From the NCBI GenBank assembly GCA_946481095.1, contig CAMLML010000026.1, positions 1-55,407 on the forward strand: a stretch of 55,407 bases of DNA, read 5' to 3'. Shown here in pieces: positions 1 to 9,123 of this stretch (position 1 is the first letter of the stretch; the number at the start of each line of letters is the position of its first letter). This DNA comes from an uncultured Cellvibrio sp. (GTDB lineage Bacteria; Pseudomonadota; Gammaproteobacteria; Pseudomonadales; Cellvibrionaceae). The position numbers and the translations under genes were made by a program. A model generated the notes under the pieces. The model had not been told where the DNA came from. It saw only the letters and a list, made by a program, of their open reading frames with translations, and did not search any database.

Positions 1-383
1 ATGGCTTGTTCGATTGAATCGACAGTCAACACACCGAAGGTAACCGGTACAGCATACTGCAAAGAAACTTGCGCAAGACCTTTGGTGCATTCGCCTGCGA
101 CATAATCAAAGTGTGGAGTACCACCGCGAATCACAGCACCCAATGCAATAATGGCATCGTAAGATTTTTTCGCTGCAATTTTTTGTGCAACCAGAGGAAA
201 TTCAAATGCCCCTGGTGCGTAATAAATGGCGATTTGTTCGTCTTTAATACCATGACGACGCAAAGTATCCAACGCACCGTCTTTTAAACTCTCTACAACA
301 AAACTATTCCAACGGCTGACGATCAATGCATATTTGCCAGCGCAGGCTGAAAATTCACCTTCGATAACTTTAATGTTGCTCAT
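1..383 (-). CDS. ribH: 6,7-dimethyl-8-ribityllumazine synthase, 3' part outside window
   Basis: This gene runs off the left edge of the window, so only the first 127 codons are present. It makes lumazine, the direct precursor of riboflavin, from 3,4-dihydroxybutanone 4-phosphate and 5-amino-ribitylamino-uracil, in the cytoplasm. The visible protein starts [11 protein letters not shown] and contains the family signatures [29 protein letters not shown] (the catalytic His lies in this stretch) and the start of the [12 protein letters not shown] strand. The ATG at 383 has GGGAAAT a few bases upstream. It lies 18 bases downstream of the TerB-like gene and probably shares a transcript with ribBA. 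Confidence 0.95.
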   Translation of the reverse strand, partial: MSNIKVIEGEFSACAGKYALIVSRWNSFVVESLKDGALDTLRRHGIKDEQIAIYYAPGAFEFPLVAQKIAAKKSYDAIIALGAVIRGGTPHFDYVAGECTKGLAQVSLQYAVPVTFGVLTVDSIEQA

Positions 384-401
384 ATCTATTTCCCGAAAAA
401 A

Positions 402-791
402 TTAGGCTAATGCAGATTTAACCGTGTTGATAATATTTTGTTCATCCTGATCGATACTACCGTCCGCAGACGCCAGTTCATTTAACAATTTAAGTAAATC
501 ACCTTTGAAGTTAATGTTGGCGCAGTGGGTTTCAACAAACTCTTTTACCTGATTGTTTTTTATCGCAGCATCAACTTTGCGAATGGCATCTGCTTGAAAT
601 ATATCAATATGAATAGGTGAGCTCCATTTCAGCGAAGGCAAAGCCGACGCCAGGAAATCTTGTTCTTGCAGTTTGATTTTTTTGTCGACGCGATACAACA
701 AGGTCAGCAAGAGAACAGTTGCTTCGGATGCCGCCTGAGTGTCGATGGAGTCTTTGTTTTTCTGAAACAAATTGGCAAACTTTTCAAACAT
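402..791 (-). CDS. TerB-like helical protein in the riboflavin operon
   Basis: This 129-residue cytoplasmic protein has no signal peptide or membrane segment. It has the look of the TerB (tellurite-resistance B) superfamily: an all-helical fold with an early VLLLTLLYRVDKKI helix and a late acidic ASADGSIDQDEQ loop followed by a helix, the conserved loop type of TerB-like domains. Its function is not known. It sits between ribBA (21 bases upstream) and ribH (18 bases downstream), an unusual insertion in a conserved gene pair. The ATG at 791 is preceded by GGGAAA. The family assignment comes from pattern only and is moderately sure. Confidence 0.65.
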   Translation of the reverse strand: MFEKFANLFQKNKDSIDTQAASEATVLLLTLLYRVDKKIKLQEQDFLASALPSLKWSSPIHIDIFQADAIRKVDAAIKNNQVKEFVETHCANINFKGDLLKLLNELASADGSIDQDEQNIINTVKSALA

Positions 792-812
792 ATTTTTTTC
801 CCAAATAGATTG

Positions 813-1919
813 TTAAGGACAAACGTATTCCACCACTTCCAGATCAAAACCCGACAATGCCGAGTAACGCATGGGTGCCGACATCACGCGCATTTTTCGA
901 ATACCCAAATCGCGCAAAATTTGTGAGCCGGTGCCAACCTGTTTGTACAACACATCCGCGCTGCGACGTTGTTGTTTGCCCGAGATCAACCAATCAATGC
1001 TTTCTTCGACCTCAATGGTAGATTCGTCATGACAAATCAACAGCACTACGCCCTTACCTTCTTCGCTAACTTTTTGCAGCGCTTGCTGATAAGTCCAGGC
1101 TTTTCCGCCTGCGACCGATGAGCGCTTGATCGACAAAATATCGCGTGCGGTATCCAGCACGTGCACTCTTACCAAAGTTGGAGATTCATCGATTTCGCCT
1201 TTCACCATGGCGAAATGCAAATCGCCGCGAGCCAAATCCTTGTAGGTTTTCAATTCGAATTCGCCAAATAGCGTCTCAACCTTGCGGCTATTAACGCAGG
1301 CAACGGTTTTTTCACGGGTTGCCCGATAGTGAATCAGGTCGGCAATGGTACCGATTTTCAAGCCATGTTGCTCGGCAAATCGTTCCAGATCAGGCCTTCT
1401 GGCCATAGTACCGTCGGGGTTCATGACTTCGACTATAACTGCCGCAGGTTCAAAACCTGCCAGGCGCGCAAGGTCACAACCGGCTTCAGTATGCCCTGCA
1501 CGGCTCATTACACCACCGGGTTGTGCCATTAAAGGAAAGATGTGGCCAGGCTGTACCAGATCGGAGGGTTTGGCATTGGCCTTAACCGCAGCGCGGACAG
1601 TCAAGGCACGGTCCGCCGCAGAAATACCTGTGCCGACCCCCTCAGCCGCTTCGATTGATACAGTGAAATTAGTGGTGTGTTGGGATTTGTTGTCGGTCAC
1701 CATCAAAGGCAAATCCAGTTGCTGGCAACGCTCTGGAGTCAATGTCAGGCAAATCAAACCACGGGCATGGGTCGCCATAAAATTGATATCATCCGGCCGA
1801 ACCTGCTCGGCCACCATGATTAAATCGCCTTCATTTTCACGATCTTCATCATCCATCAAAATGACCATCTTGCCGTGGCGCAGGTCATCAATCAGTTCAT
1901 CTATGGTGTTCAATTGCAT
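813..1919 (-). CDS. ribBA: 3,4-dihydroxy-2-butanone 4-phosphate synthase with degenerate GTP cyclohydrolase II domain (RibBA/RibBX type)
   Basis: The protein has 368 residues from the ATG at 1919 (GGGA upstream); an in-frame TTG two codons earlier is less likely. Residues 1 to about 200 form an intact RibB domain, with the acidic MDDEDRENEGD loop and SRAGHTEAGCDLARLAG, which converts ribulose 5-phosphate to dihydroxybutanone phosphate and formate. The C-terminal half aligns with GTP cyclohydrolase II. However, the zinc-binding cysteine cluster (normally C-x10-C-x-C) is replaced around LVRVHVLDTARD and SIKRSSVAGG, so this half should not hydrolyse GTP. Such fusions are known from other proteobacteria, where a separate ribA supplies that step. 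Neighbours are the TerB-like gene and ribH. Confidence 0.93.
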   Translation of the reverse strand: MQLNTIDELIDDLRHGKMVILMDDEDRENEGDLIMVAEQVRPDDINFMATHARGLICLTLTPERCQQLDLPLMVTDNKSQHTTNFTVSIEAAEGVGTGISAADRALTVRAAVKANAKPSDLVQPGHIFPLMAQPGGVMSRAGHTEAGCDLARLAGFEPAAVIVEVMNPDGTMARRPDLERFAEQHGLKIGTIADLIHYRATREKTVACVNSRKVETLFGEFELKTYKDLARGDLHFAMVKGEIDESPTLVRVHVLDTARDILSIKRSSVAGGKAWTYQQALQKVSEEGKGVVLLICHDESTIEVEESIDWLISGKQQRRSADVLYKQVGTGSQILRDLGIRKMRVMSAPMRYSALSGFDLEVVEYVCP

Positions 1920-2075
1920 ATACAATCCCGTGGACTTTGCGGCTTACCCAGCCAGATGAGTAAAGCACATGTTTCAAGCCGCCGCATTTTACAGAAGCAG
2001 GGCCTATAAACACAGGAAAAAGAGAATCTTATATGGGGAAATTCACAATCAACTGGCGCCTGTGCGCTGGCTTTA

Positions 2076-2113
2076 TCGCCAATACCATTCTAAAAACAGA
2101 AAGGTATTGGCGA
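2076..2113. terminator. Strong hairpin downstream of the ABC binding-protein gene
   Basis: Eleven-base arms (TCGCCAATACC / GGTATTGGCGA) enclose a 16-base A-rich loop just after the stop codon at 2121 on the minus strand. There is no good T tract, so it may act as a terminator only in part or as an mRNA 3' stabiliser. Confidence 0.5.
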
Positions 2114-2120
2114 GTTAACT

Positions 2121-3164
2121 TTATAGCTTTTCGGCCGCCGCCAATTCCATGTATCGGGTATCAAAGCGTAATTTAACGTTTTTGGCATCGCCCAGAATTT
2201 TACCTCCGGAAAATTCAATACCGACAAAATCAACAGATTCCGCACCTGAACCAAACAAACCTTTTTCAAAACTGAATCGACGAACTTGATCCATGGTATT
2301 AATCAGCTGTTCGCTTTTGGCGACGGCCAATGCCTGCTCCGGGGTGTAGAACATTTCGGTTGTTTTTAACTGTAATTCAAATTCAGCAGGGCTGACATCA
2401 GCTGACAGAGCCATGGCTGCAATTGCTTTTTTCTGGGCCATTCCGCCAGACGACATTTCTACCATGGTTTCATACCAGGCACCGGAGAGTGCTTTTTTTA
2501 ATTTTTCACTTGCGTTTGTTTTTACGACCATCAAATCCAATATTTCTCCCGGTATTTTCGATGAATCAAATAATAAATTGGTATTTCTTACTCGCTGCAC
2601 TTTCTGCAAAGGAGGATTCCAGGTGACCACCCCCGCATGATTCGCCGTAATGTAAGTCAAGGTAATATCAGCATTGGATGTATTGACGATTGTGACATCC
2701 TTTTCACTCATTCCATTCATCTCCAATGCACGCGCCAATAGATAATGGGAAACAGAATATTCAACCAGCAACACTTCTTTTCCTTTCAAATCTTTCACAC
2801 TGTTTGCTTTCCGCAACACTATCCCATCATTACCATTCGAATAGTCACCCAATATCAAGGCCGTCGAATCTACCCCCGATGCTGCAGGAATAGTCAAAGC
2901 ATCCATATTGGTCATAACACAGGCATCGTACTCACCTGCTGTGTAGAGATTGATTGATTCGATATAGTCATCCAACAAAGTTAAGGATATTTCTATGTCG
3001 TATTTATCAGCCCACTTTTTCAGAATCCCGCTTTCCTGAGCATATGCCCAAGGCTCCCAACCAACATAATGCGTCCAAGCCACCGAATATTTTTCTTTTG
3101 CCTGTGCCATCAAGGAACAGAAAGCAACCAACACAATACCGACAAACTTAAACCAGACATTCAT
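2121..3164 (-). CDS. Orphan ABC-transporter periplasmic binding protein (NMT1/TauA/SsuA type)
   Basis: This 347-residue protein begins with a signal peptide (residues 1 to about 22, ending LMAQA-KE). The body has the layout of the NMT1/SsuA/TauA binding-protein superfamily: an early VGWEPWAYAQESGILKKW segment, a YDACVMTNMDAL segment and a late PEQALAVAKSEQ helix. I am reminded of the subgroup annotated as a putative urea ABC transporter binding protein near urea carboxylase genes, but none of those genes is here. No permease or ATPase gene lies next to it, so its transporter must be encoded elsewhere or it has another role. AAGG precedes the ATG. The ligand is unknown. Confidence 0.75.
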   Translation of the reverse strand: MNVWFKFVGIVLVAFCSLMAQAKEKYSVAWTHYVGWEPWAYAQESGILKKWADKYDIEISLTLLDDYIESINLYTAGEYDACVMTNMDALTIPAASGVDSTALILGDYSNGNDGIVLRKANSVKDLKGKEVLLVEYSVSHYLLARALEMNGMSEKDVTIVNTSNADITLTYITANHAGVVTWNPPLQKVQRVRNTNLLFDSSKIPGEILDLMVVKTNASEKLKKALSGAWYETMVEMSSGGMAQKKAIAAMALSADVSPAEFELQLKTTEMFYTPEQALAVAKSEQLINTMDQVRRFSFEKGLFGSGAESVDFVGIEFSGGKILGDAKNVKLRFDTRYMELAAAEKL

Positions 3165-3313
3165 TGAAGATACCTTTATTAAAAAACAATAATCGGCGGC
3201 GATTGTAATTGAGATTTATCCAATCAAGAAGGGATTTACCAATATCATAGATAAATGCATCTGATTGGTTTAGGATCGTTCATCAAAAATGAGTCAGGTT
3301 CAATGGAGACACT

Positions 3314-3922
3314 ATGAAACAACGCTCTATTACTCTCGCCATCACCGGTGCATCCGGTGCCCAATACGGGTTGCGCTTATTGGAATGTTTGTTAGCGGCG
3401 GAATGCAAAGTGTATTTATTGATTTCATCTGCTGCGCAAGTTGTTATTCGCACCGAAACGGATTTGGATTTACCGGAAGAAGCAGAAGATCAGGCAGCTT
3501 TTTTACAGCGCATGTTTAATGTTGATGAAGAACAGCTGCAATTGTTGGCAAAAGATGATTGGTTCGCTCCACCCGCATCAGGTTCAAGCTCACCCTCATC
3601 TATGGTGATTTGCCCCGCCAGCGGCGGAACTATTTCAGCAATCGCACATGGCGCCAGTAATAATTTAATTGAACGCGCGGCTGATGTCGCATTAAAAGAA
3701 AGGCGCCAATTAATTTTAGTCCCTCGCGAAACACCTTATTCACAAATTCATCTCGAAAATATGCTCAAGCTCACGCAAATGGGCGCGATGATTTTACCTG
3801 CAAACCCCGGCTTTTATATGCAGCCGCAAAACATTAACGAATTAATTGATTTTATTGTTGCGCGTATTTTGGATCAGCTGGGAATAGAACAGGATTTAAT
3901 GCCGCGCTGGGGTGAGGATTGA
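3314..3922 (+). CDS. ubiX: Flavin prenyltransferase
   Basis: This 202-residue flavoprotein joins dimethylallyl phosphate to FMN, making the prenyl-FMN cofactor used by UbiD-type decarboxylases in ubiquinone synthesis. Visible signatures are the N-terminal [15 protein letters not shown] nucleotide-binding turn, [29 protein letters not shown] (given here in parts), and [13 protein letters not shown], all typical of UbiX/Pad1. The length is normal. GGAGAC lies just upstream of the ATG. The oad genes follow 61 bases after its stop, so it may be co-transcribed with them. Confidence 0.95.
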   Translation: MKQRSITLAITGASGAQYGLRLLECLLAAECKVYLLISSAAQVVIRTETDLDLPEEAEDQAAFLQRMFNVDEEQLQLLAKDDWFAPPASGSSSPSSMVICPASGGTISAIAHGASNNLIERAADVALKERRQLILVPRETPYSQIHLENMLKLTQMGAMILPANPGFYMQPQNINELIDFIVARILDQLGIEQDLMPRWGED

Positions 3923-3983
3923 TTTACCCCTGCAGCCAATATTTATTATATGATTGCCCGCTGACAACAAATTGGAAACCTCT

Positions 3984-4241
3984 ATGCAAAGCACATTACT
4001 TGAACAAGCGCTTGAACTACTCGTGTTTGGCATGGGCACCGTATTTGTATTTTTAATCATGCTAGTGATTGCCGTAAACCTGATGTCACGTTTTATTGAA
4101 ACATTTTTTCCAGAGCCCGCAACCCCCGAACAACATCCACCTTTTGCAGAACATAAGAACGACGACTTGCCCAATCCACACACCATTGCAGCTATTCAAG
4201 CCGCTATTCACCAACATCGCGCCAAACACCCTCGCGACTGA
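3984..4241 (+). CDS. oadG: Oxaloacetate decarboxylase gamma subunit (sodium pump)
   Basis: This 85-residue protein has one N-terminal membrane span (about residues 10-32, LLVFGMGTVFVFLIMLVIAV) and a charged, Pro/His-rich cytoplasmic tail. That is the plan of OadG, which holds the alpha and beta subunits together and binds zinc. I chose the ATG at 3984, preceded by GGAAACC, over an upstream in-frame TTG at 3954 that would add ten polar residues. It is the first gene of oadGAB, 12 bases before oadA. Confidence 0.88.
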   Translation: MQSTLLEQALELLVFGMGTVFVFLIMLVIAVNLMSRFIETFFPEPATPEQHPPFAEHKNDDLPNPHTIAAIQAAIHQHRAKHPRD

Positions 4242-4253
4242 CCGGAGTTTTTC

Positions 4254-6035
4254 ATGACTAATAATAATCCCCTCGGAATCACCGATGTTGTGCTGCGCGA
4301 TGCGCATCAATCACTCTTTGCAACTCGCATGCGTATTGACGATATGTTGCCGATTGCCGCAAAGCTGGATGCAGTCGGATTTTGGTCGCTCGAATCCTGG
4401 GGCGGCGCCACCTTTGATGCCTGTATTCGTTATTTGGGTGAAGATCCCTGGGATCGCATCCGCGAATTAAAAAAAGCTATGCCGAAAACTCCGCAACAAA
4501 TGTTGTTGCGTGGGCAAAATTTATTGGGTTACCGCCATTATGCGGATGATGTAGTAGAAACTTTTGTTGAGCGCGCTGCGGTTAATGGTGTTGATGTATT
4601 TCGTGTGTTCGACGCCATGAATGATATGCGCAATATTGAAACCGCGATGAAAGCCGTCAAGCGTCAGGGTAAACATGCACAAGGCACACTATCCTATACG
4701 CTCAGTCCGGTACACAAACTTGAAACCTGGATCAGCCTCGCCAAACAAATTGAAGATATGGGCGCAGATTCTATTTGTATCAAAGACATGGCCGGTTTAT
4801 TAAAACCTTATGACGGTTTTAAATTGGTAAAACGTTTAAAAGAAGAGTGTGAAATTCCCATTCACATGCAATGCCACGCGACTACCGGTTTGGCTCACGC
4901 AACTATTTTAAAATGTGTTGAAGCAGGTATTGATAATGTGGATACCGCAATTTCATCTATGTCCATGACCTATGGCCACAGCCCGACCGAAACTTTAGTC
5001 GCAACATTGGAAGGCACCAATCGCGACACAGGTTTGAATTTAATTTTACTCGAGGAGATCGCCACTTATTTTCGTGAAGTCAGAAAAAAATACGCAAAAT
5101 TTGAAGGCTCATTAAAAGGTGTTGATGCGCGTATTTTAATTGCGCAGGTTCCCGGCGGTATGTTGACCAATATGGAAAGCCAATTACGCGAACAAGGCGC
5201 TATTGATCGCTTTGATGATGTACTCGCCGAAATCCCGCGCGTGCGCGAAGATCTCGGATTTATTCCACTGGTGACACCCACATCACAAATTGTTGGTACT
5301 CAAGCCGTATTAAATGTGCTGAGTGGTGAACGCTACAAAAATATTTCCAAAGAAACTGCTGGCGTTTTGCGCGGTGAGTACGGTGCAACACCAGCACCTA
5401 TGAATGCCGAATTACAAGCAAAAGTATTGGAAGATGGTGAATTACCTATTAGCTGTCGCCCTGCCGATAATCTTGCACCGGAATTGGAACAATTGACTGA
5501 CGCATTGGAAAAAGAAGCAGCCATGCGCAAAATTGTTTTACGCACTCATGATCAAACATTGGATGATGTTTTAACCTACGCACTCTTTCCGCAAATTGGT
5601 TTGCGCTTTTTGGAAAATCGCGATAACCCCACCGCATTTGAACCAGTGCCCACTGGTAAAGAATCCACTCTGGTTACCAGCTCATCCGGCGAAGAAATTT
5701 ATACAGTCGAAGTGGAAGGAAAAAAATACACAGTGACGGTTAACAATGGTGGTGACATCACCGGTATCAAACCACTGCAGAATCATTCCAAACCCATTTC
5801 AACAGCAGAAGCACGATCATTAGCTGCACCACTGGCGGGCAATATTATTAAAGTATTTGTGAAACCCGGCGATCAGGTCAAAGAAGGCGATTTGGTGATG
5901 CTGTTGGAAGCCATGAAAATGGAAACACAAATCAGCGCCCCTTGTAGCGGCGTGGTCACCAGTGTTGAGGTAAAAAGTGGCGATACCGTTCCTGTCGGTA
6001 AAACCCTGCTCGCTATTGCGCCGTCAGGAGAATAA
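4254..6035 (+). CDS. oadA: Oxaloacetate decarboxylase alpha subunit (biotin-dependent)
   Basis: The 593-residue protein has an N-terminal carboxyltransferase barrel (about residues 1-460, starting [19 protein letters not shown], with metal-site [14 protein letters not shown]). A linker leads to a C-terminal biotinyl domain (about 515-593) whose EAMKMET motif carries the lysine to be biotinylated. It moves the carboxyl group of oxaloacetate to biotin; the beta subunit then decarboxylates it and exports sodium. GGAG precedes the ATG, and the stop is four bases from oadB. Length and domain order are normal. Confidence 0.96.
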   Translation: MTNNNPLGITDVVLRDAHQSLFATRMRIDDMLPIAAKLDAVGFWSLESWGGATFDACIRYLGEDPWDRIRELKKAMPKTPQQMLLRGQNLLGYRHYADDVVETFVERAAVNGVDVFRVFDAMNDMRNIETAMKAVKRQGKHAQGTLSYTLSPVHKLETWISLAKQIEDMGADSICIKDMAGLLKPYDGFKLVKRLKEECEIPIHMQCHATTGLAHATILKCVEAGIDNVDTAISSMSMTYGHSPTETLVATLEGTNRDTGLNLILLEEIATYFREVRKKYAKFEGSLKGVDARILIAQVPGGMLTNMESQLREQGAIDRFDDVLAEIPRVREDLGFIPLVTPTSQIVGTQAVLNVLSGERYKNISKETAGVLRGEYGATPAPMNAELQAKVLEDGELPISCRPADNLAPELEQLTDALEKEAAMRKIVLRTHDQTLDDVLTYALFPQIGLRFLENRDNPTAFEPVPTGKESTLVTSSSGEEIYTVEVEGKKYTVTVNNGGDITGIKPLQNHSKPISTAEARSLAAPLAGNIIKVFVKPGDQVKEGDLVMLLEAMKMETQISAPCSGVVTSVEVKSGDTVPVGKTLLAIAPSGE

Positions 6036-6038
6036 AAA

Positions 6039-7343
6039 ATGGATACTTTATTAAAGCTTTGGCAATCCACCGGAATTTCTCACATGGATTCCGGCCAGGC
6101 AATTATGATTGGCATTTGTCTGGTTTTATTATTTCTCGCGATTCGTAAAGGATTTGAGCCTCTCTTATTAGTGCCGATTGGTTTTGGTGGATTACTCGCC
6201 AATATTCCCGGCGCAGGATTGGCGCTTTCTGCCATAGAACAAGCATTGCAAAACGGCACACCGGAAATTGGTTTGGCGTTAGCGCAGTTGGCTGGTTTAA
6301 CCGGTGGTGACCCGGATGCATTGATTTATAAAACCTTGTTGGCTGACGCGAGTGTTTATCAAACCGCTCTCCAATTAGTACAAACCGCCGGTTACAGCGA
6401 TGGCATGCTCTACACTTTTTATAAAACCGCTATCGCCAGTGGTGTTGCACCTTTGCTGATTTTTATCGGCGTTGGCGCCATGACAGATTTTGGGCCATTG
6501 CTTGCCAATCCCAAAACTTTATTACTCGGCGCCGCTGCGCAATTTGGAATTTTCACGACTGTGTTGGGTGCAATCGGTTTAAGTTATTTTGGTTTGGATT
6601 TTACGATTGCTGAAGCTGCTGCCATTGGCATCATCGGTGGTGCTGACGGCCCCACTGCAATTTATGTCACCAACAAATTAGCGCCGGATTTACTCGGTGC
6701 TATCGCCGTTGCCGCATACAGCTACATGGCATTGGTGCCATTAATTCAACCCCCCATAATGCGCGCACTCACCACCAAAGCAGAGCGCGGCATAGTGATG
6801 CAACAGTTACGCACCGTCAGCAAACGCGAAAAAATTATTTTCCCGATTGTGATGTTGATACTGGTCGGATTATTTTTACCTGACGCTGCACCCCTGCTCG
6901 GTAGTTTTTGTTTTGGTAATTTAATGCGCGAATGCGGTGTGGTGGATCGTTTATCGGATACAGCACAAAATGCGTTAATAAATACCACCACCATATTTTT
7001 GGGTTTATCCGTTGGTTCTAAATTAGCTGCTGATAAATTTTTGGACCCAAAAACTCTCGGCATTTTAGCCCTCGGCATTGTTGCTTTCGGCATAGGCACG
7101 GCTGCCGGTGTGCTGATGGCAAAATTAATGAATTTGGTCAGCAAAGATAAAATTAATCCATTAATCGGTTCCGCCGGTGTTTCTGCAGTGCCTATGGCCG
7201 CACGTGTGTCCAATAAATTGGGTTTACAAGCCAATCCGCAAAATTATTTATTGATGCATGCGATGGGGCCCAACGTTGCAGGTGTAATTGGTTCTGCAAT
7301 TGCGGCTGGGGTGATGATCAGCATTATTACTTCATTACCCTGA
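6039..7343 (+). CDS. oadB: Oxaloacetate decarboxylase beta subunit (sodium-translocating)
   Basis: This 434-residue polytopic inner-membrane protein decarboxylates carboxybiotin and couples it to sodium export. The typical parts are visible: an N-terminal amphipathic start ([19 protein letters not shown]), the conserved [21 protein letters not shown] motif with the essential Asp, the [12 protein letters not shown] segment and the C-terminal [14 protein letters not shown] and [17 protein letters not shown] motifs. The ribosome-binding site GGAG lies inside the end of oadA. It completes oadGAB. Confidence 0.96.
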   Translation: MDTLLKLWQSTGISHMDSGQAIMIGICLVLLFLAIRKGFEPLLLVPIGFGGLLANIPGAGLALSAIEQALQNGTPEIGLALAQLAGLTGGDPDALIYKTLLADASVYQTALQLVQTAGYSDGMLYTFYKTAIASGVAPLLIFIGVGAMTDFGPLLANPKTLLLGAAAQFGIFTTVLGAIGLSYFGLDFTIAEAAAIGIIGGADGPTAIYVTNKLAPDLLGAIAVAAYSYMALVPLIQPPIMRALTTKAERGIVMQQLRTVSKREKIIFPIVMLILVGLFLPDAAPLLGSFCFGNLMRECGVVDRLSDTAQNALINTTTIFLGLSVGSKLAADKFLDPKTLGILALGIVAFGIGTAAGVLMAKLMNLVSKDKINPLIGSAGVSAVPMAARVSNKLGLQANPQNYLLMHAMGPNVAGVIGSAIAAGVMISIITSLP

Positions 7344-7355
7344 TGGATTTGCAAT

Positions 7356-8258
7356 ATGACAATTCCCCGTCAGGTAAAAATTGTTGAAGTTGGACCACGC
7401 GACGGATTGCAAAACGAAAAACAATTAATTCCCACATCAACCAAAATCACATTGATCAATGATTTGGTTGATGCGGGATTAACTTATATAGAAGCAGGCA
7501 GTTTTGTGAACCCCAAATGGGTTCCGCAAATGGCCGATAGCGCCGACGTCTTTTCCGGCATTCAACGCAAAACCCATGTCACCTATGCTGCTTTAATTCC
7601 CAATCTGCAAGGTTTTGAACGCGCGATTACAGTGAACGCCAATGAAGTCGCCATTTTTGCAGCCGCTTCGGAAGCCTTCAGTCAAAAAAATATTAATTGT
7701 TCGATTGCCGAAAGTTTGAAGCGTTTTGAGCCGATTATTGAAGCTGCAAAAGAAAAATATATCCCCGTACGCGGATATATTTCTTGCGTTGCTGGCTGCC
7801 CTTACTCCGGTAGAGTCGAGTTTGAACAAGTTGCCAGTATCGCGAATGATTTATTAAACATGGGCTGTTATGAAATTTCTCTCGGCGACACTATTGGCGT
7901 CGGCACCGCTGGACAAATCCAACAACTTATCGACACTGTCGCTACAAAAATTGCCATAGAAAAATTAGCTGTTCATATGCACGACACCTATGGACAAGCG
8001 CTCGCCAATATTTTTGCATCGCTGGAAATGGGGGTTAGCGTTGTCGATTCGTCAATTGCAGGATTAGGCGGCTGCCCTTACGCAAAAGGCGCAACCGGTA
8101 ATGTGGCGACTGAAGATTTGGTTTATATGTTGAATGGATTGCAGATAGAACATGGTGTAGATTTGCAGAAATTAATTCTGGCGGGTGAAAAAATTAGTCG
8201 TGCGTTGAATCGGGAAACGGGTTCGCGGGTGGCGCGGGCGATGATGCCCTCACCCTGA
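7356..8258 (+). CDS. Hydroxymethylglutaryl-CoA lyase family protein
   Basis: This 300-residue DRE-TIM barrel enzyme matches HMG-CoA lyase, which splits HMG-CoA into acetoacetate and acetyl-CoA at the end of leucine breakdown. Visible residues are the VGPRDGLQNE start, the metal-site HMHDTYGQAL and the C-terminal GLGGCPYAKGATGN loop with the catalytic Cys. It starts 12 bases after oadB and is likely co-transcribed. No other leucine-degradation genes are nearby. The last four residues (MPSP) and the stop codon come from the repeat element that begins at about 8246, so the original C terminus has probably been replaced. Confidence 0.9.
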   Translation: MTIPRQVKIVEVGPRDGLQNEKQLIPTSTKITLINDLVDAGLTYIEAGSFVNPKWVPQMADSADVFSGIQRKTHVTYAALIPNLQGFERAITVNANEVAIFAAASEAFSQKNINCSIAESLKRFEPIIEAAKEKYIPVRGYISCVAGCPYSGRVEFEQVASIANDLLNMGCYEISLGDTIGVGTAGQIQQLIDTVATKIAIEKLAVHMHDTYGQALANIFASLEMGVSVVDSSIAGLGGCPYAKGATGNVATEDLVYMLNGLQIEHGVDLQKLILAGEKISRALNRETGSRVARAMMPSP

Positions 8259-8327
8259 CCCTGCCCTCACCCTAACCCTAACCCTAACCCTAACCCTCTC
8301 CCTCCGGGAGAGGGTTAGGGTGAGGGC
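8246..8327. repeat. GC-rich palindromic repeat with telomere-like hexamers
   Basis: The outer arms GCCCTCACCCTAA... and ...TTAGGGTGAGGGC meet at CTCCC-TCC-GGGAG. The left arm holds four tandem CCCTAA units (8270-8293) where the right arm has one TTAGGG. A second partial copy of GCCCTCACCCT lies at 8246-8256 inside the end of the HMG-CoA-lyase gene. It belongs to the same family as the repeats near 16431, 43729, 46561 and 49588. A transcribed hairpin here could end the oad transcript. Confidence 0.85.
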
Positions 8328-8356
8328 CAAGTGAAATATTCAATCAGGACACAAAA

Positions 8357-8650
8357 TTGTCAAACGAACTCGAACAAAAACTAAACCTCGAAACCGCACA
8401 AATCCGCTGGCATGAACTGCAGCGATATTTTGCGTCTGGCAATGCAATTTTTGTAGATGCTTCACTTGATTTAATTCAAGTCGCCACAAAAATTTCTGAA
8501 GACAATGCCGTGCAAATTAAACACTGGATGGAAACGGGATTGTTGGATGTAGTGAAAGATGCACAAGCCATGCAGTGGTATCAAGAAGATGCCGTCGTTT
8601 GGGCGCTGGTCATCAAACCCTGGGTTTTGGTTCAACCATTAAAAAATTAA
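8357..8650 (+). CDS. DUF2288 family protein
   Basis: This 97-residue soluble protein of unknown function uses a TTG start, preceded by AGGAC at a good distance. The sequence has the DUF2288 pattern: LDLIQVATKISEDNAVQIKHW in the middle and a C-terminal Trp-rich VVWALVIKPWVLVQP. No catalytic motif is evident. It follows the palindromic repeat and is separated from the GNAT gene by five bases, so the two are probably translated from one message. Confidence 0.75.
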   Translation: MSNELEQKLNLETAQIRWHELQRYFASGNAIFVDASLDLIQVATKISEDNAVQIKHWMETGLLDVVKDAQAMQWYQEDAVVWALVIKPWVLVQPLKN

Positions 8651-8655
8651 TCACT

Positions 8656-9102
8656 ATGCGACATATACGAAGAGCTACCCAAGAAGATTCTCATTCAATC
8701 AGCGATCTTTATCGTGAATTGGTACCTGACTCACCCATTTCAGTATTGCCTGAACGAGTTGCTGCTATTGCGAAAAGTGATCAGACTTTTCTGTTAGTTT
8801 GTGATGACGATGGTGATATTATTGCCACCGCCCTGCTCTGTTTATGTCAGGACGTGATGTACAACAACCAACCTTTTGCCATCGTGGAAAATGTTATAGT
8901 CCATTCACAATATCAGCGCGAAGGCGTAGGTAAAAGTATGATGGATTACATTGAAGACCTTTGCTTGCAACAGGATTGTTCAAAAATTATGTTGCTGACC
9001 AGTCACGAAAATCGTAACGCTCGCGATTTTTATACTGCTATGGGTTACGACCCGGATGCGAAGATTGGTTTTGTGAAATATCGAAAATATTTTGGCCACT
9101 AA
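8656..9102 (+). CDS. GNAT family N-acetyltransferase
   Basis: The protein has 148 residues from the ATG at 8656; a longer in-frame reading from 8575 would overlap the DUF2288 gene and is rejected. It shows the GNAT fold: an N-terminal IRRATQEDSHSISDLY segment, strand 4 IVENVIVHSQYQREGVGKSM with the acetyl-CoA pyrophosphate loop (Q/R-x-x-G-x-G pattern), and a C-terminal NARDFYTAMGY segment. It should move acetyl from acetyl-CoA to an amine of an unknown small molecule or protein. Confidence 0.85.
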   Translation: MRHIRRATQEDSHSISDLYRELVPDSPISVLPERVAAIAKSDQTFLLVCDDDGDIIATALLCLCQDVMYNNQPFAIVENVIVHSQYQREGVGKSMMDYIEDLCLQQDCSKIMLLTSHENRNARDFYTAMGYDPDAKIGFVKYRKYFGH

Positions 9103-9123
9103 TTTCCCAACAGGAATTTTATT

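Noticed and set aside
1345..1959. 204-codon plus-strand reading frame opposite ribBA
   Set aside because: It lies wholly against a well-conserved enzyme gene, has no ribosome-binding site and no recognisable family.
1920..2120. Possible FMN riboswitch upstream of ribBA
   Set aside because: The conserved RFN helices are not seen; the only strong hairpin belongs to the end of the neighbouring gene.
3165..3313. Possible guanidine or other riboswitch before the binding-protein gene
   Set aside because: The leader is short and AT-rich without conserved riboswitch motifs.
8270..8293. CCCTAA units as a true telomere or assembly contamination from a eukaryote
   Set aside because: They sit inside a palindrome of a bacterial repeat family with other copies in the window, and bacterial genes flank both sides.
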